From assembly GCA_963576725.1 (NCBI GenBank), contig OY755243.1, positions 37,867,243 to 37,931,242 on the forward strand: a stretch of 64,000 nucleotides of DNA, written 5' to 3'. The translations under genes were made by a program, and so were the position numbers. Source of the stretch: Azorinus chamasolen (taxonomy: Eukaryota; Mollusca; Bivalvia; Cardiida; Solecurtidae). Below are positions 30,251-41,136 of the stretch, one piece after another (the first letter of the stretch is position 1; each line of letters begins with the position of its first letter). Under the pieces are notes generated by a model. It ran no database searches, was not told the origin of the DNA, and saw only the letters and a list, made by a program, of their open reading frames with translations.

Positions 30251-30254
30251 CTTT

Positions 30255-30504
30255 TTAACCCTTTCCCTCATATAAACGTGTTTTCATGCATCTGCAAACA
30301 GAGTAGACCCAGATCAGACAGCTCCTAGTGGCGCTGTCTGATCAGGGTCTACTCTGTTTGCTAATAAAATTTCAAAGATCTGTGTCTTTACTTTCTAAAA
30401 TGGCTACAATGCTCCATGTTCCATATTTCATTATAACCTTTTCATCCATGAATATTCAGTAGGTATTGAAATTTGTAATAAACACAGAACAGGGAAAGGG
30501 TTAA
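30255..30504 (+). mobile_element. TTAA MITE, type A2 (250 bp)
   Basis: TTAACCCTTTCCCTCATATAAA ... AACAGGGAAAGGGTTAA. Perfect-length copy with GACAGCTCCTAGTGGCGCTG at the hairpin tip. Confidence 0.85.
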
Positions 30505-30970
30505 AGTTTTTACTTTAATACACTGGGCAGTTCTTTATCCTAAATATACTGGCAACTGCCAACCAGCCATTTTGCTATTTTTCAGTTATGTGTAACCAAC
30601 ATTTCGACAACTTAGTCACATCTGGTTTTTGCTTTTGATTCTGATTTTCGGACTAAGTAGGAAATAAATAATGAACCAATAATATAAATAGAGTTGATTC
30701 ATAAGGTTTGTTACTTGCCATACTTTGAAGTGGTAAAGTGATCCATAATTAGATGGATGGAAAAAGATTTGGTGATTAAGTGATGGAAAACAAATAAAAT
30801 TTGCATGCCTGACATATTTTTCCTTTCACTTCGAACATGATTTGACCTGGTCAAGAGGGATTGGACTTAAGTACTGGGGATTTTTTATGAATTTACTAGC
30901 AAATGGGATTGATATCTGCTTCATTTTTTAGCAATGATTATAATTTTTCATAGACTGGCAGTATGATATT
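30505..30970. other. no feature seen
   Basis: AT-rich unique sequence. Confidence 0.4.
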
Positions 30971-30976
30971 ATGGCT

Positions 30977-31188
30977 TTAACACTTTCCCTTATATAACAT
31001 GTTTTCACGCATTTGCAAACAGAGTAGAACCAGATCAGACGGCTCCTAGAGAATTTGATAGATCTGTTTCTTTACTTTCTAAAATGTGTACAATGCTCCA
31101 TCTTCCAGATTTCTTTATACCTATTATGTTAATGAATATTCAGTAGGTATTGAAATCTGGCCTGAATACAGAACAGGGAAAGGGTTAA
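30977..31188 (+). mobile_element. TTAA MITE type A2, half core deleted
   Basis: TTAACACTTTCCCTTATATAAC ... AACAGGGAAAGGGTTAA. The core goes from ACGGCTCCTAG straight to AGAATTTGATAG, a deletion of the second hairpin half. Confidence 0.75.
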
Positions 31189-31504
31189 CACAATTTTATC
31201 AAACTGAAAAATGTTAGTGTTGAATGAGATAATTATGGGTTCTACAGAGAATTCATATATATACATGTATATATATGTTCTAGAATTCCATTGTATTTCA
31301 AGACTTCTGAAAATACATGTAGGTAGTTGGGGGCATTTACCCTTGTCTGTCTGTCTGTACATCCATCAGTTCCGCTTTAAATCAATGTGTCGTGGAATCT
31401 CCTGACCTTATGTATGATTTAACCTATAGTCTCTTTATTTACAACATGTACATGTGCTGTGCACCAATATTATTCTTACTGAAATTGTGGTGTTGAAAAT
31501 TACC

Positions 31505-31741
31505 TTAAATTATTTCTGTACTCCATAAATACACCTTTCTAGGCCTTTGCAAACAGAGTTGACACAAATCAGACAGCTGACCAGGGTCTACTCTGTTTGC
31601 TTATGATATAATATAGTTATGATTCTACAGTTTTTGCCATGGCCAAAAAAATGTGCTAATGTAACAATTAATCTAATTAAATAAATTAATATTCATGATT
31701 TTATTATTTCTTGCATGAATATTCATGGAGTAAAGGGCTAT
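31505..31741 (+). mobile_element. TTAA MITE, type A
   Basis: TTAAATTATTTCTGTACTCC, core AGACAGCTGACCAGGGTCTAC, arm GATTCTACAGTTTTTGCCATGG, end ATGAATATTCATGGAGTAAAGGGC. Confidence 0.65.
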
Positions 31742-31904
31742 ACAAGGATGCACTGGGTGTAGGGCTGTAAATGTATCTAATAGTCTCAATTTTTCTTCTT
31801 ATTGACTTTTTGTCCACTTACTGCCATTTTTGTCCCTTACATACTTGTGGCTTAAGGCCTGATGGCTATTCAAAACAGTTTGCTTGTCAAGAGAGTCCAT
31901 CAGT

Positions 31905-32045
31905 AAAAATGTGGTTAACTCCTTACATGCTAACGATGAATTTCTGACAACCTTTGTAAGCAGTTTGATTCTAGATGAGAGACTGGCGTGCTGCATATTT
32001 CTGCATCCAATCAAGGCACCAAAAAGCATTACAGTTTGACAGAGT
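31905..32045. mobile_element. type F element, degenerate
   Basis: GTTAACTCCTTACATGCTAACG, AAGCAGTTTGATTCTAGATGAG and TTACAGTTTGACAG. Confidence 0.4.
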
Positions 32046-32049
32046 GTTT

Positions 32050-32710
32050 AATACATGGAAGAAATATCTACTTTGAGAAATGAAGCATCATTTTTTGGAT
32101 GACAGTTACTAAGCAGGCAAATGGTTTTTTGAGGGTGATGAAAGAGCCTTATGGAGAAGGGTCATTAAATACTTCTCTTTTTCCAATTATAGAAGCTCTC
32201 TCAACCATATTAATACAAGAGGTTGGGCCATTTGGTCAAGATCTTCAATCATTTTATTTCTCCATTGTTGCAGAAACTTGAGGTATGAGAGTCGCGCATG
32301 GTCAGAGTAAATATTTAAGTCGAACAGCCCTTTGGGGCAAATTTTGAGTGCAGTACATTATAGTTTGTGAATAGAGTGAATAGCTGATGAATGGTCCTTT
32401 TTATGCCTTGAACATTTAACGAAAAGGCTAGTTTGGTGTCAATTGACTGAAGAATAAGTTTGGTTAAGAAATCACAAAAGTAGCATGTAGAATAGAAGAG
32501 AAATAGTGTTATTTTTTAGTAAATTGCATTGACATTACTTCACTTGGATGGCACAAAACTTGCTATGAGGTTATTTATTCATCACTCTGACTTCAATTTG
32601 TCATTAACTGTATCCTTATTAGGGATGCATATGTGACAACTTTGATACAGCTGAGATTTGAAGTTGTTTTAGCAGGCTATCACTTCTGTAATCACTTAAT
32701 TTGCTATTAC
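32050..32710. other. no convincing feature
   Basis: A 60-codon plus frame at 32099-32281 and an overlapping second frame have no clear splice pattern or domain. Confidence 0.35.
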
Positions 32711-32714
32711 ACTG

Positions 32715-32910
32715 TATTCCTTAATATTTGTTTGTTTGTTTGTGTTGGTTAACATCCGTTTCTGGAACTACATGTATGGGCTAATTAAGTGCACTCCGGA
32801 GAGAGGGGAGCTGATACAGAGAAACCTGGGCACGATGCCCTGTGTAAAGTACTGATACATAGGACCACAGTTTATAATCTCGGTTTTTAGTCTCGTCAGA
32901 AGGACTAATG
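32715..32910 (+). repeat. SINE-like 3' region
   Basis: GTGCACTCCGGAGAGAGGGG, AGCTGATACAGAGAAACCTG and GTCTCGTCAGAAGGACTAATG. It shares the CAGAGAAACCTGG / CCTGGTTTCTCTG motif (in opposite sense) with the SINE at 38480-38820. Confidence 0.35.
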
Positions 32911-32938
32911 TTTGTTTGTATCAGGGTATTACATTGTT

Positions 32939-33188
32939 TTAACCCTTCGCTTGCTATTCACGTCAATATACCTACCTGTAAATAGTGAAGACCCAGATGA
33001 GACAGCTGCTTTAGGAGCTGTCTCATCAGGGTCTGCACTATTTACAAGTTGATTGTGCAACCAGTGCACTCCATAGCAGTGATTGCACAGAGAAATAATT
33101 GTAGACAGTGAAGATATATGTAATTATACCACAGGGCATGGGTAAAGAAAAAGAAATGCATTTTAAAATTCAGCAGGAGAAGAGTTAA
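32939..33188 (+). mobile_element. TTAA MITE, type C (250 bp)
   Basis: TTAACCCTTCGCTTGCTATTC ... CAGCAGGAGAAGAGTTAA. Core palindrome GATGAGACAGCTGCTTTAGGAG. Opposite orientation to 22379-22628. Confidence 0.8.
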
Positions 33189-33189
33189 G

Positions 33190-33345
33190 AGTATTTCAGT
33201 CATATAACAACATCCAGCTAATTACAGGTGGGGAAGACTCTATCCCAGAGGTTTTTAATCTTTCATGGAACAAATTGCATTGTTCTGTGCACAGAAGAAC
33301 ACCAGTGTAGAACCACCAACCTACTGCAAGCTAGCTGGAAGGCTT
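33190..33345 (-). repeat. SINE fragment related to 17985-18200
   Basis: ATTTCAGTCATATAACAACATCC, AGCTAATTACAGGTGGGGAAGA, TAGAACCACCAACCTACTGC and AGCTGGAAGGCTTCCTC. No B box is left. Confidence 0.45.
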
Positions 33346-33825
33346 CCTCAATGGGGACAGTGGGTTTGACTTCAAACTTGCTACTTTTGCTTTCGAAGGA
33401 TCACCCACTTTCAGAATATAATGTACTTCACAGCAGCAGGTGTTAAGTGCTTGTGTGGCAGCCGTAAAAAGTCGTCCCATACTTTATTCTCAGTGTTGTT
33501 ATATTTTCTGGTCCTTCGGGATCATTAGTTTTGATGGTACAAGTTTTGAAAATTGAATACTGCTTAAGCCGGTGCCAGGGGGTGTGAGTAGTGTTGCACT
33601 TTTAATTTCTTCTCATGAACAGACTCAATAAAACCGAGTCTGCAATTTTCTCTCTTGGCATTGCTACTTTTGCTTTCAAAGGATCACCCAATTTCAGAAT
33701 TGGAACATCTGCATTAGATGAGGGCCATAACTCTTGCGTATTAAACTTCATTTTGAGTGAATGCCCTTTGTCTTCTAACATTTTTCCCAGCAGATGACAC
33801 TTAGTGTTCCTAATATCTTTAAAAG
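33346..33825. repeat. interspersed repeat of unknown type
   Basis: GCTACTTTTGCTTTCGAAGGATCACCC at 33380 recurs at 33664 (CTTTCAAAGGATCACCC). The second copy lies in a block AACAGACTCAATAAAACCGAG... carrying a 75-codon minus frame, which I take as repeat-derived. Confidence 0.35.
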
Positions 33826-34225
33826 CCAATCATCAGGATGTCAAACAGTTTGGATTATGATGATGCAGTTCTGTGTCAAGGTTCAAATATTTGGTGGAGT
33901 CAGCTTGAGGTTTGGGGTCCCTTTCCAAGCTTTTTTTCTGGCAATTTTGGGAAAAAGGCATTTTAATAATTTGGAAATTTTTCGCACTAAAAGCATTTGG
34001 AAAGCATTTTTAATCCCATTTTAACCAACTAGTATTTCACATTTTTTAGCATTTCATTCAAAGTTTGGTCTCTGTTGGGATATTTTTCCAAATATTTGGG
34101 AAAATGTAACCGATTTTGCATTGGAAATGGGTTCTTTAACAGACCCATGTAGACACCACAAAAAGGCCTGCTTTCCAGTCATAAGTCAATGGACAGGTCT
34201 TAGTTTATAAAGGACACCGGTCTTT
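33826..34225. other. possible type F element split by an unassigned insert
   Basis: GTCAAACAGTTTGGATTATG at 33839 finds its partner CTCAAACTGTTTGCAAAGG only at 34530. Between lie ~330 bp of unassigned AT-rich DNA and a type B element. Confidence 0.35.
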
Positions 34226-34454
34226 TCAACCCATTCCCTGATATTGACGACTTTTGACGACTCTGTAAAAGTCACTTTGTGAAACCATTGTGATAAATAG
34301 AGCATTTGCTCCTATAGGAGCAAATACTCTATTTATTACAATGGTTTCAAACTACAAAATTATAAAATGTTCCTTTTCTCTAGTTAATGCTCCTTTTCGG
34401 TAGATATATTCAAAGAGGTTGTATCTAAAAATAGCCTATGAGGGAATGGGTTAA
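34226..34454 (+). mobile_element. TTAA MITE, type B
   Basis: TCAACCCATTCCCTGATATTG (left TTAA mutated) ... GAGGGAATGGGTTAA, hairpin nearly complete. Confidence 0.8.
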
Positions 34455-34459
34455 GGACT

Positions 34460-35015
34460 GAGCAAATGTTCCCCTACCGCGGCTCACCCTAGGCACAACA
34501 CTGAGATGATGATTCTGCATTTCATCTAGCTCAAACTGTTTGCAAAGGTCTGCATGAAATTCACACTTAAGGGTCTAGAATTAAACAGGAACTGAATATC
34601 AATGTTGATTTATGGATAAATCTGACATAAGTCTGTTGCAGGGCTTAAAGTGATTACATTGTCTGCCCATCACTCCTATCAGGGGGTACAAATAGAGATT
34701 CATTTCTAGTGTAAGCCCAGGTATACTATAGATCTGATAAGCTTGTAAACTATACCAAAGGTATTGGCCCTTATTTCATAGCAAACATCATAACATGTTT
34801 GAACTTGGACATTATGAATGCCCAGTATCTTTGTTCAGTAAGAAAAAGACCAGCATAATCACACATTTATATAAGTGATAAATTTGTGAAAAGCATCTAT
34901 GTCTTCAAAAGCTGGTGATTTTTACAGAACAAGTGTAAATAGGAAAAGTAATTTTCAAGGCTTTGAGAGAGCTTATTGCATTTGATTACATTCATACTAT
35001 ATGAGGCTACCACCT
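34460..35015. other. no clear feature beyond a type F remnant
   Basis: F remnant near 34510-34570, then unique AT-rich DNA. Confidence 0.35.
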
Positions 35016-35019
35016 GTCC

Positions 35020-35266
35020 TGAACCCTTTCCCTATACACAACTATGCAAACATTGATCCAAGATCAGATGGTTCCTATAGTAGTTTTCTGATCAGGGTCT
35101 GCTCTGTTTGCTTATGAAATTATAATAGATCTGCCTAGCTAAATAGTTTATATGAATACCAAACAATCCCATGTACGGTACATATAATTATGCCATTAAT
35201 AAACATTCAGCTAATACATATTCATAATGTCATTATTGTTTGCATATTCAATAGGGAAAGGGTTAT
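35020..35266 (+). mobile_element. TTAA MITE, type A
   Basis: GAACCCTTTCCCTATACACA, core AAGATCAGATGGTTCC / TGATCAGGGTCTGCTC, end CATATTCAATAGGGAAAGGGTTA. Confidence 0.65.
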
Positions 35267-35311
35267 TATAAATAAGCCAGACAATTCAACTTACTTGAGT
35301 GATTGTTTTAG

Positions 35312-35417
35312 AGAGGTTTATACAGTGTTTCTAAGAGGTGTATCAGTCACTGGATGGTGGGCATGCAGTGTTAAAGACAATGGGTTCGGAAAGACATTTT
35401 CAGAGGAACAGATAAAG
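35312..35417 (+). CDS. candidate internal exon, unidentified
   Basis: Between GATTGTTTTAG and GTAGTA, one base then 35 codons without a stop: EVYTVFLRGVSVTGWWACSV then KDNGFGKTFSEEQIK, ending in phase 0. The peptide has balanced, protein-like composition and local GC is raised. The family is not recognised and the polypyrimidine tract is short. Confidence 0.22.
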
Positions 35418-35419
35418 GT

Positions 35420-36180
35420 AGTATTTGGGTATTTCACTCAAATAAAATCCGTAAATACTCAAAAGAATTTATATTAATGAGTTCTGGGTACTCTTAAAGA
35501 AAAAGCTTCACTCAAAATGTGTCCAAATATTGAAAATACAACATGTAATTGGGTGAAAAATTTGGAGAAAATGGCTTTAGTTGTACAAAAAGTTGTTGAG
35601 CAAAAACTATTGTGACATTTTGTATTAATTATACTATACCAGGAATTATCAAAGTTTAACATTTGATTTCACCCAACATGTCTGAAAATTTGAACTATAA
35701 TAATGTATCACATACTCATTAAGTTTTGGTCTCACTCAGTGATAAAACTGGGAGTGTTTACCCAATTCAAATCATTCCTTAAGTGTTTCTCTGCATTTTG
35801 TGATCAAAATTTGTGTACAGATACCATCGGAATAATATTATGTTTGAAGGGTGACAGACCAGGGTCAAAGTCAAGGTCACTTAATGGGTGTAGAAAAACA
35901 TTTTCCAGACAATGACTTTATTTAGGAAAGCCATATTGTTCCCAAAGCTGGTATACAGATAGGCTAGCATGCAGAGAAAATGTTTTTGACTGCATTTCCA
36001 GGGGATAGTGACTAGGGTCAAGTTCACAATTACTGAAAATAGCAAAACAATTTACAGAACTTTACTAAAAAACATTTCCTAGTGTATCAAACCAGAAGTA
36101 ATTCAATTTTGATGGAATAACAAATATTCCTTGATAGTTTTCTCCTGGCAGTACGTCATTATTGAGAATATAGCCATTCA
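35420..36180. other. no gene; weak remnant of a tandem-core repeat
   Basis: GGTGACAGACCAGGGTCAAAG / GATAGTGACTAGGGTCAAG (~150 bp apart) suggest two old copies of a pearl-like core unit at ~35850-36020. Confidence 0.35.
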
Positions 36181-36185
36181 CCAAC

Positions 36186-36422
36186 TTAACCCTGTACTCC
36201 ATAAAAACGCCTTTGCAAACAGAGTAGAACCAGATGGGATAGCTCATAGGGGCTGTCTGATCATGGTCTGCTCAGTTTGCTTATAAATGACATAATATAT
36301 GTCTGATTCTACTTTCTGTCATGTTAAAAATTCCTTGTTCATAATGCCATTATACAAATCTAGTTAATTAATATTCATGATGTCATTGATTCTTACATGA
36401 ATATTCATGGAGTAAAGAGTGA
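36186..36422 (+). mobile_element. TTAA MITE, type A
   Basis: TTAACCCTGTACTCCATAAAA, core AACCAGATGGGATAGCTC / GCTGTCTGATCATGGTCTGC, end ATGAATATTCATGGAGTAAAGAG. Confidence 0.7.
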
Positions 36423-36599
36423 ACTATGTGTTTGTAAATGTATTACTCTTGATGAACTTTGAATGAGGTGGCTGGTGTTTGCAAACAGTATACTATAATT
36501 TGGGAGTGGGGACTGCTAAGATAAGATAAGATTTATTTTGAGTTGGCAAGACATAAAAATTTACAAATAGCATAAGCTCTGAAGAGCTTTTTAACCGAC

Positions 36600-36813
36600 T
36601 ATAACCCTTTCCTCCATAAATACGCTTTTCTATGCCTTTGCAAACAGAGTAGACCCAGATCAGACAGCTGGAGTTGTCTGATGAAAGTCTGCTCTGTCTG
36701 CTTATAGAATAATATAGGTCTGATTCTATAGTTTCTACTTTCGCAAAATTCATTTAATTAATATTCTTGATGTCATCATTTCTTACATGAATATTCATGG
36801 AGTAAAGGGTTAA
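36600..36813 (+). mobile_element. TTAA MITE, type A
   Basis: CTATAACCCTTTCCTCCATAA, core AGACAGCTGGAGTTGTCTG, end ATGAATATTCATGGAGTAAAGGGTTAA-type sequence. Confidence 0.75.
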
Positions 36814-36865
36814 ACATTTTGTTTTGTTTATATCGAGGAGAGGGGAAAGGGGTTTACATGGCTTT

Positions 36866-36925
36866 GACAGTATTTCAGTTATATCAGGATATCCAGCTAA
36901 TTACAGATGGAGGAAGACCCTAGAG
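36866..36925 (-). repeat. SINE fragment
   Basis: ATTTCAGTTATATCAGGATATCC, AGCTAATTACAGATGGAGGAAG, the same head as at 33197 and 18040. Confidence 0.45.
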
Positions 36926-37131
36926 ATTCTGCGCGTTTAACACATAAAAGTTGTCAAAGCCTTGAATACCATTTGTCATGCTCTCAGTGTGGTCCGGAAC
37001 CACATCTTTGCATGGGGTGGCGCTCTTGCTTGGTTTTAAAATAAATTTAGGACCTGACCAGGATCTTTGTAGAGTCTTATTGGAAAAAATCAATTCTCTC
37101 AAATGTTTGTTTCTCTTGAGAATGTACAACC
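36920..37131 (-). CDS. weak minus-strand coding candidate
   Basis: An open frame entered after an AG gives LYILKRNKHLRELIFSNKTL, then SWSGPKFILKPSKSATPCKD and GFDNFYVLNAQNL before TAG. Composition is protein-like and the DNA is less AT-rich than its flanks. It abuts a SINE remnant, so it may be retroposed or part of an unknown repeat. Confidence 0.15.
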
Positions 37132-37153
37132 TAAGTAGAAAGTATGTCTATCG

Positions 37154-37350
37154 TTAACACTTTAAATGCAAGACACACATGCACTTTCATATGCAAACAA
37201 TGTAGACCCAGATTAAAGTGATTCTAGAGGAGCCCTAGGATCAGGGTCGGCACTGTTTTCATTCAAAATCCTCTAGCAAGTTAAAGCCTTTCATACTGAG
37301 TGGACTCTATAGTTAAACACTGATGGGTAATTCCACCCTGAAATGCATTA
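37154..37350. mobile_element. type E element
   Basis: GTTAACACTTTAAATGCAAG, core AATGTAGACCCAGATTAAAG / GATCAGGGTCGGCACTG, then CTTTCATACTGAGTGGACTCTATAG, a block repeated at 49240 and 54355. Confidence 0.5.
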
Positions 37351-38280
37351 TGCTTACCATATACCCCACTAATGTTAATCTGAGCAGGTTATTTATTTGA
37401 TACCCATGGTTTGTTTTTTGACTCAGCATGACATGCAGGTTTCTGTTCATTTGAAATTGGCCATTACCTTGAGAGGGTCTTCCCAGGAGAGCCCTTGAGC
37501 TTGTGCCACTGGCATACTCACCTAGATAGCACAGACTGTACGCCTCACAGGATTTTCTGAGTAATTGATGGATTAGCCCTTAACTAGTCCACATAAAAAT
37601 ACATTGTTTCATATCATGTGGTCATTATTTGAAAGATGTAGTTTTTCTCCAGAAGCATTTAAATGACCACTACCTTGGATCCCAGTACAGATACACAATG
37701 ACATATTTAATTGTAAATCTATGTGTCTTTACAGTTTGACTTTCTAACACAGCATAAGTTTACTCTTCACCTACTAAATAATTTTATTAATATTAACATA
37801 TTTGCTTGAAAGAAGATGTTTCTTCCATTTCTTCTCCAAACAACAGTTAGAGAGTCAAGCAGTTTGGATCCCAGTGGGACAACGAATTACATGTACTTGG
37901 CATTTCTTAGTCAAAGATCTTCGTGTATTGGCACATAGCATGGTAAGTGTTCAGATTATCCTGATAAGGAGATGGTTGTGTATAATCTGTTTACCTTATC
38001 AAGATGACTTCCATAATCCTACTTAACCAGACAGCCAATTAATGACATGTCGGGCATGTGATTACCTGGCACCTGCCTTCAACTTTCTGTCTGTATGCGT
38101 CCTCATTCTCCTCAGCCGAGATGCTAGTCATCATGGCTAAAATATACTAGAGGTCCTAATTGAATTCATAAATTTGATATTACTGGCAAACAAGTAGAAA
38201 CCATTCAAGTCAAGTTTGGTTATAGCCTTGGTGATTTTGTTGACAGACACAATTGGCAACTAGCAAGTACTAACGCCACA
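37350..38280. other. no convincing feature
   Basis: Unique DNA with a short F-like match (GTCAAGCAGTTTGGATCCC) at 37855. No exon was accepted. Confidence 0.35.
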
Positions 38281-38281
38281 A

Positions 38282-38460
38282 CCCTTTACGTGATTATCCT
38301 GCTTTATTACACCATTGCAAACAAAGCAGATTCAGACAACTTTTGTCAGAGATGTCTGATCTGGATCTAGTTCTGCTGTGACCCAGACAGCACATTATTG
38401 CAATAATGTGCTGTCTGGGAGTTTTGCATGAATTTTCATCAAGTAAACTTTAGATTTAAT
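38282..38460 (+). mobile_element. degenerate type A MITE carrying a perfect palindrome
   Basis: CCCTTTACGTGATTATCCTG, core AAAGCAGATTCAGACAAC / GATGTCTGATCTGGATCTAG, the 38-bp palindrome, then GCATGAATTTTCATCAAGTAAAC. Confidence 0.5.
38382..38419. repeat. perfect 38-bp palindrome
   Basis: CCCAGACAGCACATTATTG followed directly by its exact complement. No loop. Confidence 0.95.
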
Positions 38461-38479
38461 TAATTGAATTTCACACACC

Positions 38480-38820
38480 TTTTCATAGATGGACGTGGTC
38501 GAGTAGTTAATATGCTTCACTACAATACCAGGGGGCCTGGGTTCGATTCCCCGCCAGACTAAGTCCTTTACATGAGACTTTATATTTATAAACTGAGGTC
38601 TCATGTATCAGTGCTTTACACTGGGCATCTAAAGAACCAGAGAAACTCTTTTCGAGTATGGCATCATGTCCGCCTGGTTTCTCTGTATCCGATCCCCTTT
38701 CTGTTGGGTGTCCAATTAACCCATAGTTGGCAGAAATGGATGTTCATCAATACAACCAACCAACCTTTTCACCATTACAATGTCCATAGCAAGCATCTGG
38801 TGTAAATTGGTGCTCTTTTA
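38480..38820 (+). mobile_element. tRNA-derived SINE
   Basis: GACGTGGTCGAGTAGTTAATA fits a polymerase III A box, and GGTTCGATTCC at 38540-38550 a B box, ~45 bp apart. The body has CACTGGGCATCTAAAGAACC and CGCCTGGTTTCTCTGTATC. The tail is a short CAAC/CCAAC repeat near 38757. The tRNA-like head cannot fold as a functional tRNA (acceptor arms do not pair), so I read it as a SINE. Confidence 0.65.
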
Positions 38821-38911
38821 AAAAATTATTTGAATTTCAGTTCGCAGTCATGTTCAACTGTATGCTTTCTAAGCATGTTCCTTCAAAACACTTTGGAACA
38901 TGATTTAAACA

Positions 38912-39110
38912 TTAACTCTTTGCGTGCAAGCAGTGGGTTTATGATAACATGTACAAACAGTGTGGCTTGAGATGCAAGTGATTTGGCATGATTTCATCAG
39001 GATCCAAGCTGTTTGACACACTTGACACTACTTTTAAGAAGAAATGGAAAAAAATAGATTGATCTATTGTGGTGGATGATAGTTATTTAACTTGCAAAAA
39101 AAGAGTGAAT
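38912..39110. mobile_element. type F element
   Basis: TTAACTCTTTGCGTGCAAGC, then ACAAACAGTGTGGCTTGAG, a GGATCCAAGCTGTTTGACAC complement and a diffuse right end. Confidence 0.55.
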
Positions 39111-39231
39111 AAATATTTCAGATGATAAATCAGTGCCATCTCTATGCAGTATCTCCTTTCATTTTTTTTCTCAATATTTTCAGGGCTTATTGCATTCAGT
39201 GTATTGAAGTTTAAAACTCTTACAGCAGAAT

Positions 39232-39418
39232 CTATAATAAATGACCATAAAAAAGAGGTCTAATTATGAGTCTGTAAGGCAGGTGGTAGCTTAATGCAGT
39301 CCTATAGGACCTTTCTTCATTACGTTTGCCCTGTATTAAGGAACTACCTGCTTTTTAAGACTCCTATAATGTACAATAAATGAATGGTCGCTTAGGACAG
39401 GTGCTATTGTATACAGTG
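39232..39418. mobile_element. type D-like palindromic element
   Basis: CTATAATAAATGACCATAA... and ...TGAATGGTCGCTTAGGAC ends. Hairpin AAGGCAGGTGGTAGCTTAATG / TTAAGGAACTACCTGC around GTCCTATAGGAC. Confidence 0.6.
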
Positions 39419-39419
39419 A

Positions 39420-39830
39420 AGAGTGACATACTGACACAAATTCTTACAAAACTAGAGAACTTATGTACATCAGTCTTTGTACATGAGCTAAAAGTAAATA
39501 GAAAAGTAAACTTTCTGACCTTTTCCACTGCTGTTTTATCTTTGCAAGAGGTCTGAAGATGACAAAATTATTGTCACTGTCGGTTGTTGAGATTTCTCTG
39601 TTGTTAGTCAAGTGCAGATAGTGAACACTTTTATAATGGCAATTTGGACACTCCATTATTGAAATGGCAATGGATTTCACCCAGTGCATGTTAAATGTTA
39701 AATCTGGACCCAACAAAAGGCCTGATCATGATCTGCCAAGTTCAGACAGTGACATTAATTAATAAATCAATGGATGGGTGATTGAAGAAAGGAACAGCAA
39801 TGCATAAGTTTGATCCACTTCAAGGGGTGT
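39420..39830. other. no feature seen
   Basis: A 90-codon minus frame at 39444-39716 has no recognisable domain and no clear splice context. Confidence 0.35.
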
Positions 39831-39833
39831 ACC

Positions 39834-40111
39834 GTTAAACTGCATGATAGAGGTACCTTTTGTTGCCTTTGCAAACAGAGAAGACCCAGACCAGACAGCT
39901 CCTGTAGGAACCATCTGATTAGTGCCTGCTCTGTTTGCTTATTATAAATGGAATTATATAGATTCGATTTTAAAAGTTCTGCCACTGCAGAACAATTCAC
40001 TGCAGAACAATTCTTTGTTCATATGCCATTAACAAAAATCTGCTAATAAACATTCATTATTTCTTATATATAATTATGTACATGTATATATATTCATAAG
40101 GTAAGAGGTTA
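39834..40111 (+). mobile_element. TTAA MITE, type A
   Basis: TTAAACTGCATGATAGAGG, core AAGACCCAGACCAGACAGCTC / ACCATCTGATTAGTGCCTGC, and a local duplication CACTGCAGAACAATTC x2. The end is decayed. Confidence 0.6.
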
Positions 40112-40149
40112 CACAGAATATGTTTGACTAAAATGAAATTAAAGCTAGT

Positions 40150-40960
40150 TCTTGTTAAAACAAGCAAAATCACTGAATTGATACCCCCAGCCAAAAATTC
40201 TTGCCTCAGCATTTTATTGAGGTATTGACCAGCTGGCTGACAAAAAAAGTTATGGTTTTGATCTCAAAGGACCATAACTTCTGTATTCAAAGATCAATGC
40301 AAGTGATACTTCCAGGGCCCAGCATCTCTCTATGGTACTGACATTTATAGTTTCAATGAAACACTCAAACGGTTGGTGAGATATGACTTGAGACAAACAA
40401 AAAGGTTAACTTTTTTGCAAGCAAAGGACAATATTCCAAATCTTATGATACTTAACATTTACACAAAGTTTAAAAGAAAAACTACAAATCGTTTCTGAGA
40501 TAGGACTCTGGACGAACAAAAAGGTTAAGTTTGTTGAAAACAAAGGGCCATACAAAGATGAATATGAGGGATACAGTGAGTTGCAGGGTCATACCAGTAT
40601 CTCTTTATTGTACTTAGTTTCAATGAAAAACTTCAAACCATTTCTGAGATATGACTCGGGACAGACAAAAAGGTTAACTTTTTCGCAAAGAAAGGACCAT
40701 AACTCTAGTGTTCCATTATGTCAATAAAAGTGATACTTACCAGGCCACATTTCCTTATGCTACTTAACACTTACACAAAGATTCATAGAAAAACTTCAAA
40801 CCTTTTCTGAGATATGACTATGGATAGACAAAAAGGTAAAGTTTTTGGCAAACAAAGGGCCACAACTCTGGCATTCCAAGGTAAATGTCAGTGATACTTG
40901 CAGGCCGCATTTCTTTATAGTACCAAATTACCAATGATTTTGTCATTTACTGTCACTGGA
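40150..40960. repeat. degenerate tandem repeat, ~120-165-bp units
   Basis: GACAAACAAAAAGGTTAAC or variants at ~40392, 40511, 40660 and 40823. Each is followed by CAAAGGACcaTAAct and preceded by TTTCTGAGATATGACT. It abuts the pearl-like element at 41011. Confidence 0.7.
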
Positions 40961-41010
40961 ATTAGGCTGAAAAATGCCTTGAAGTGTAATTGCGAGAAAA
41001 GGTCATTATT

Positions 41011-41104
41011 ATGTCTCCCCCCATATTTATATGGGGGAGACATATTGTTTTCGTGAGAGTTGTCTGTCTGTCTGTCTGTCTGTCCGTCCGTCCGTCCGTC
41101 TGTC

Positions 41105-41136
<32 letters not shown>

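Noticed and set aside
33602..33829. 75-codon minus frame with protein-like text
   Set aside because: Lies in what appears to be an interspersed repeat block (part of it recurs at 33380). No gene context.
38480..38560. Possible tRNA gene (A and B boxes present)
   Set aside because: The acceptor stem and anticodon arm do not pair and a SINE body follows.
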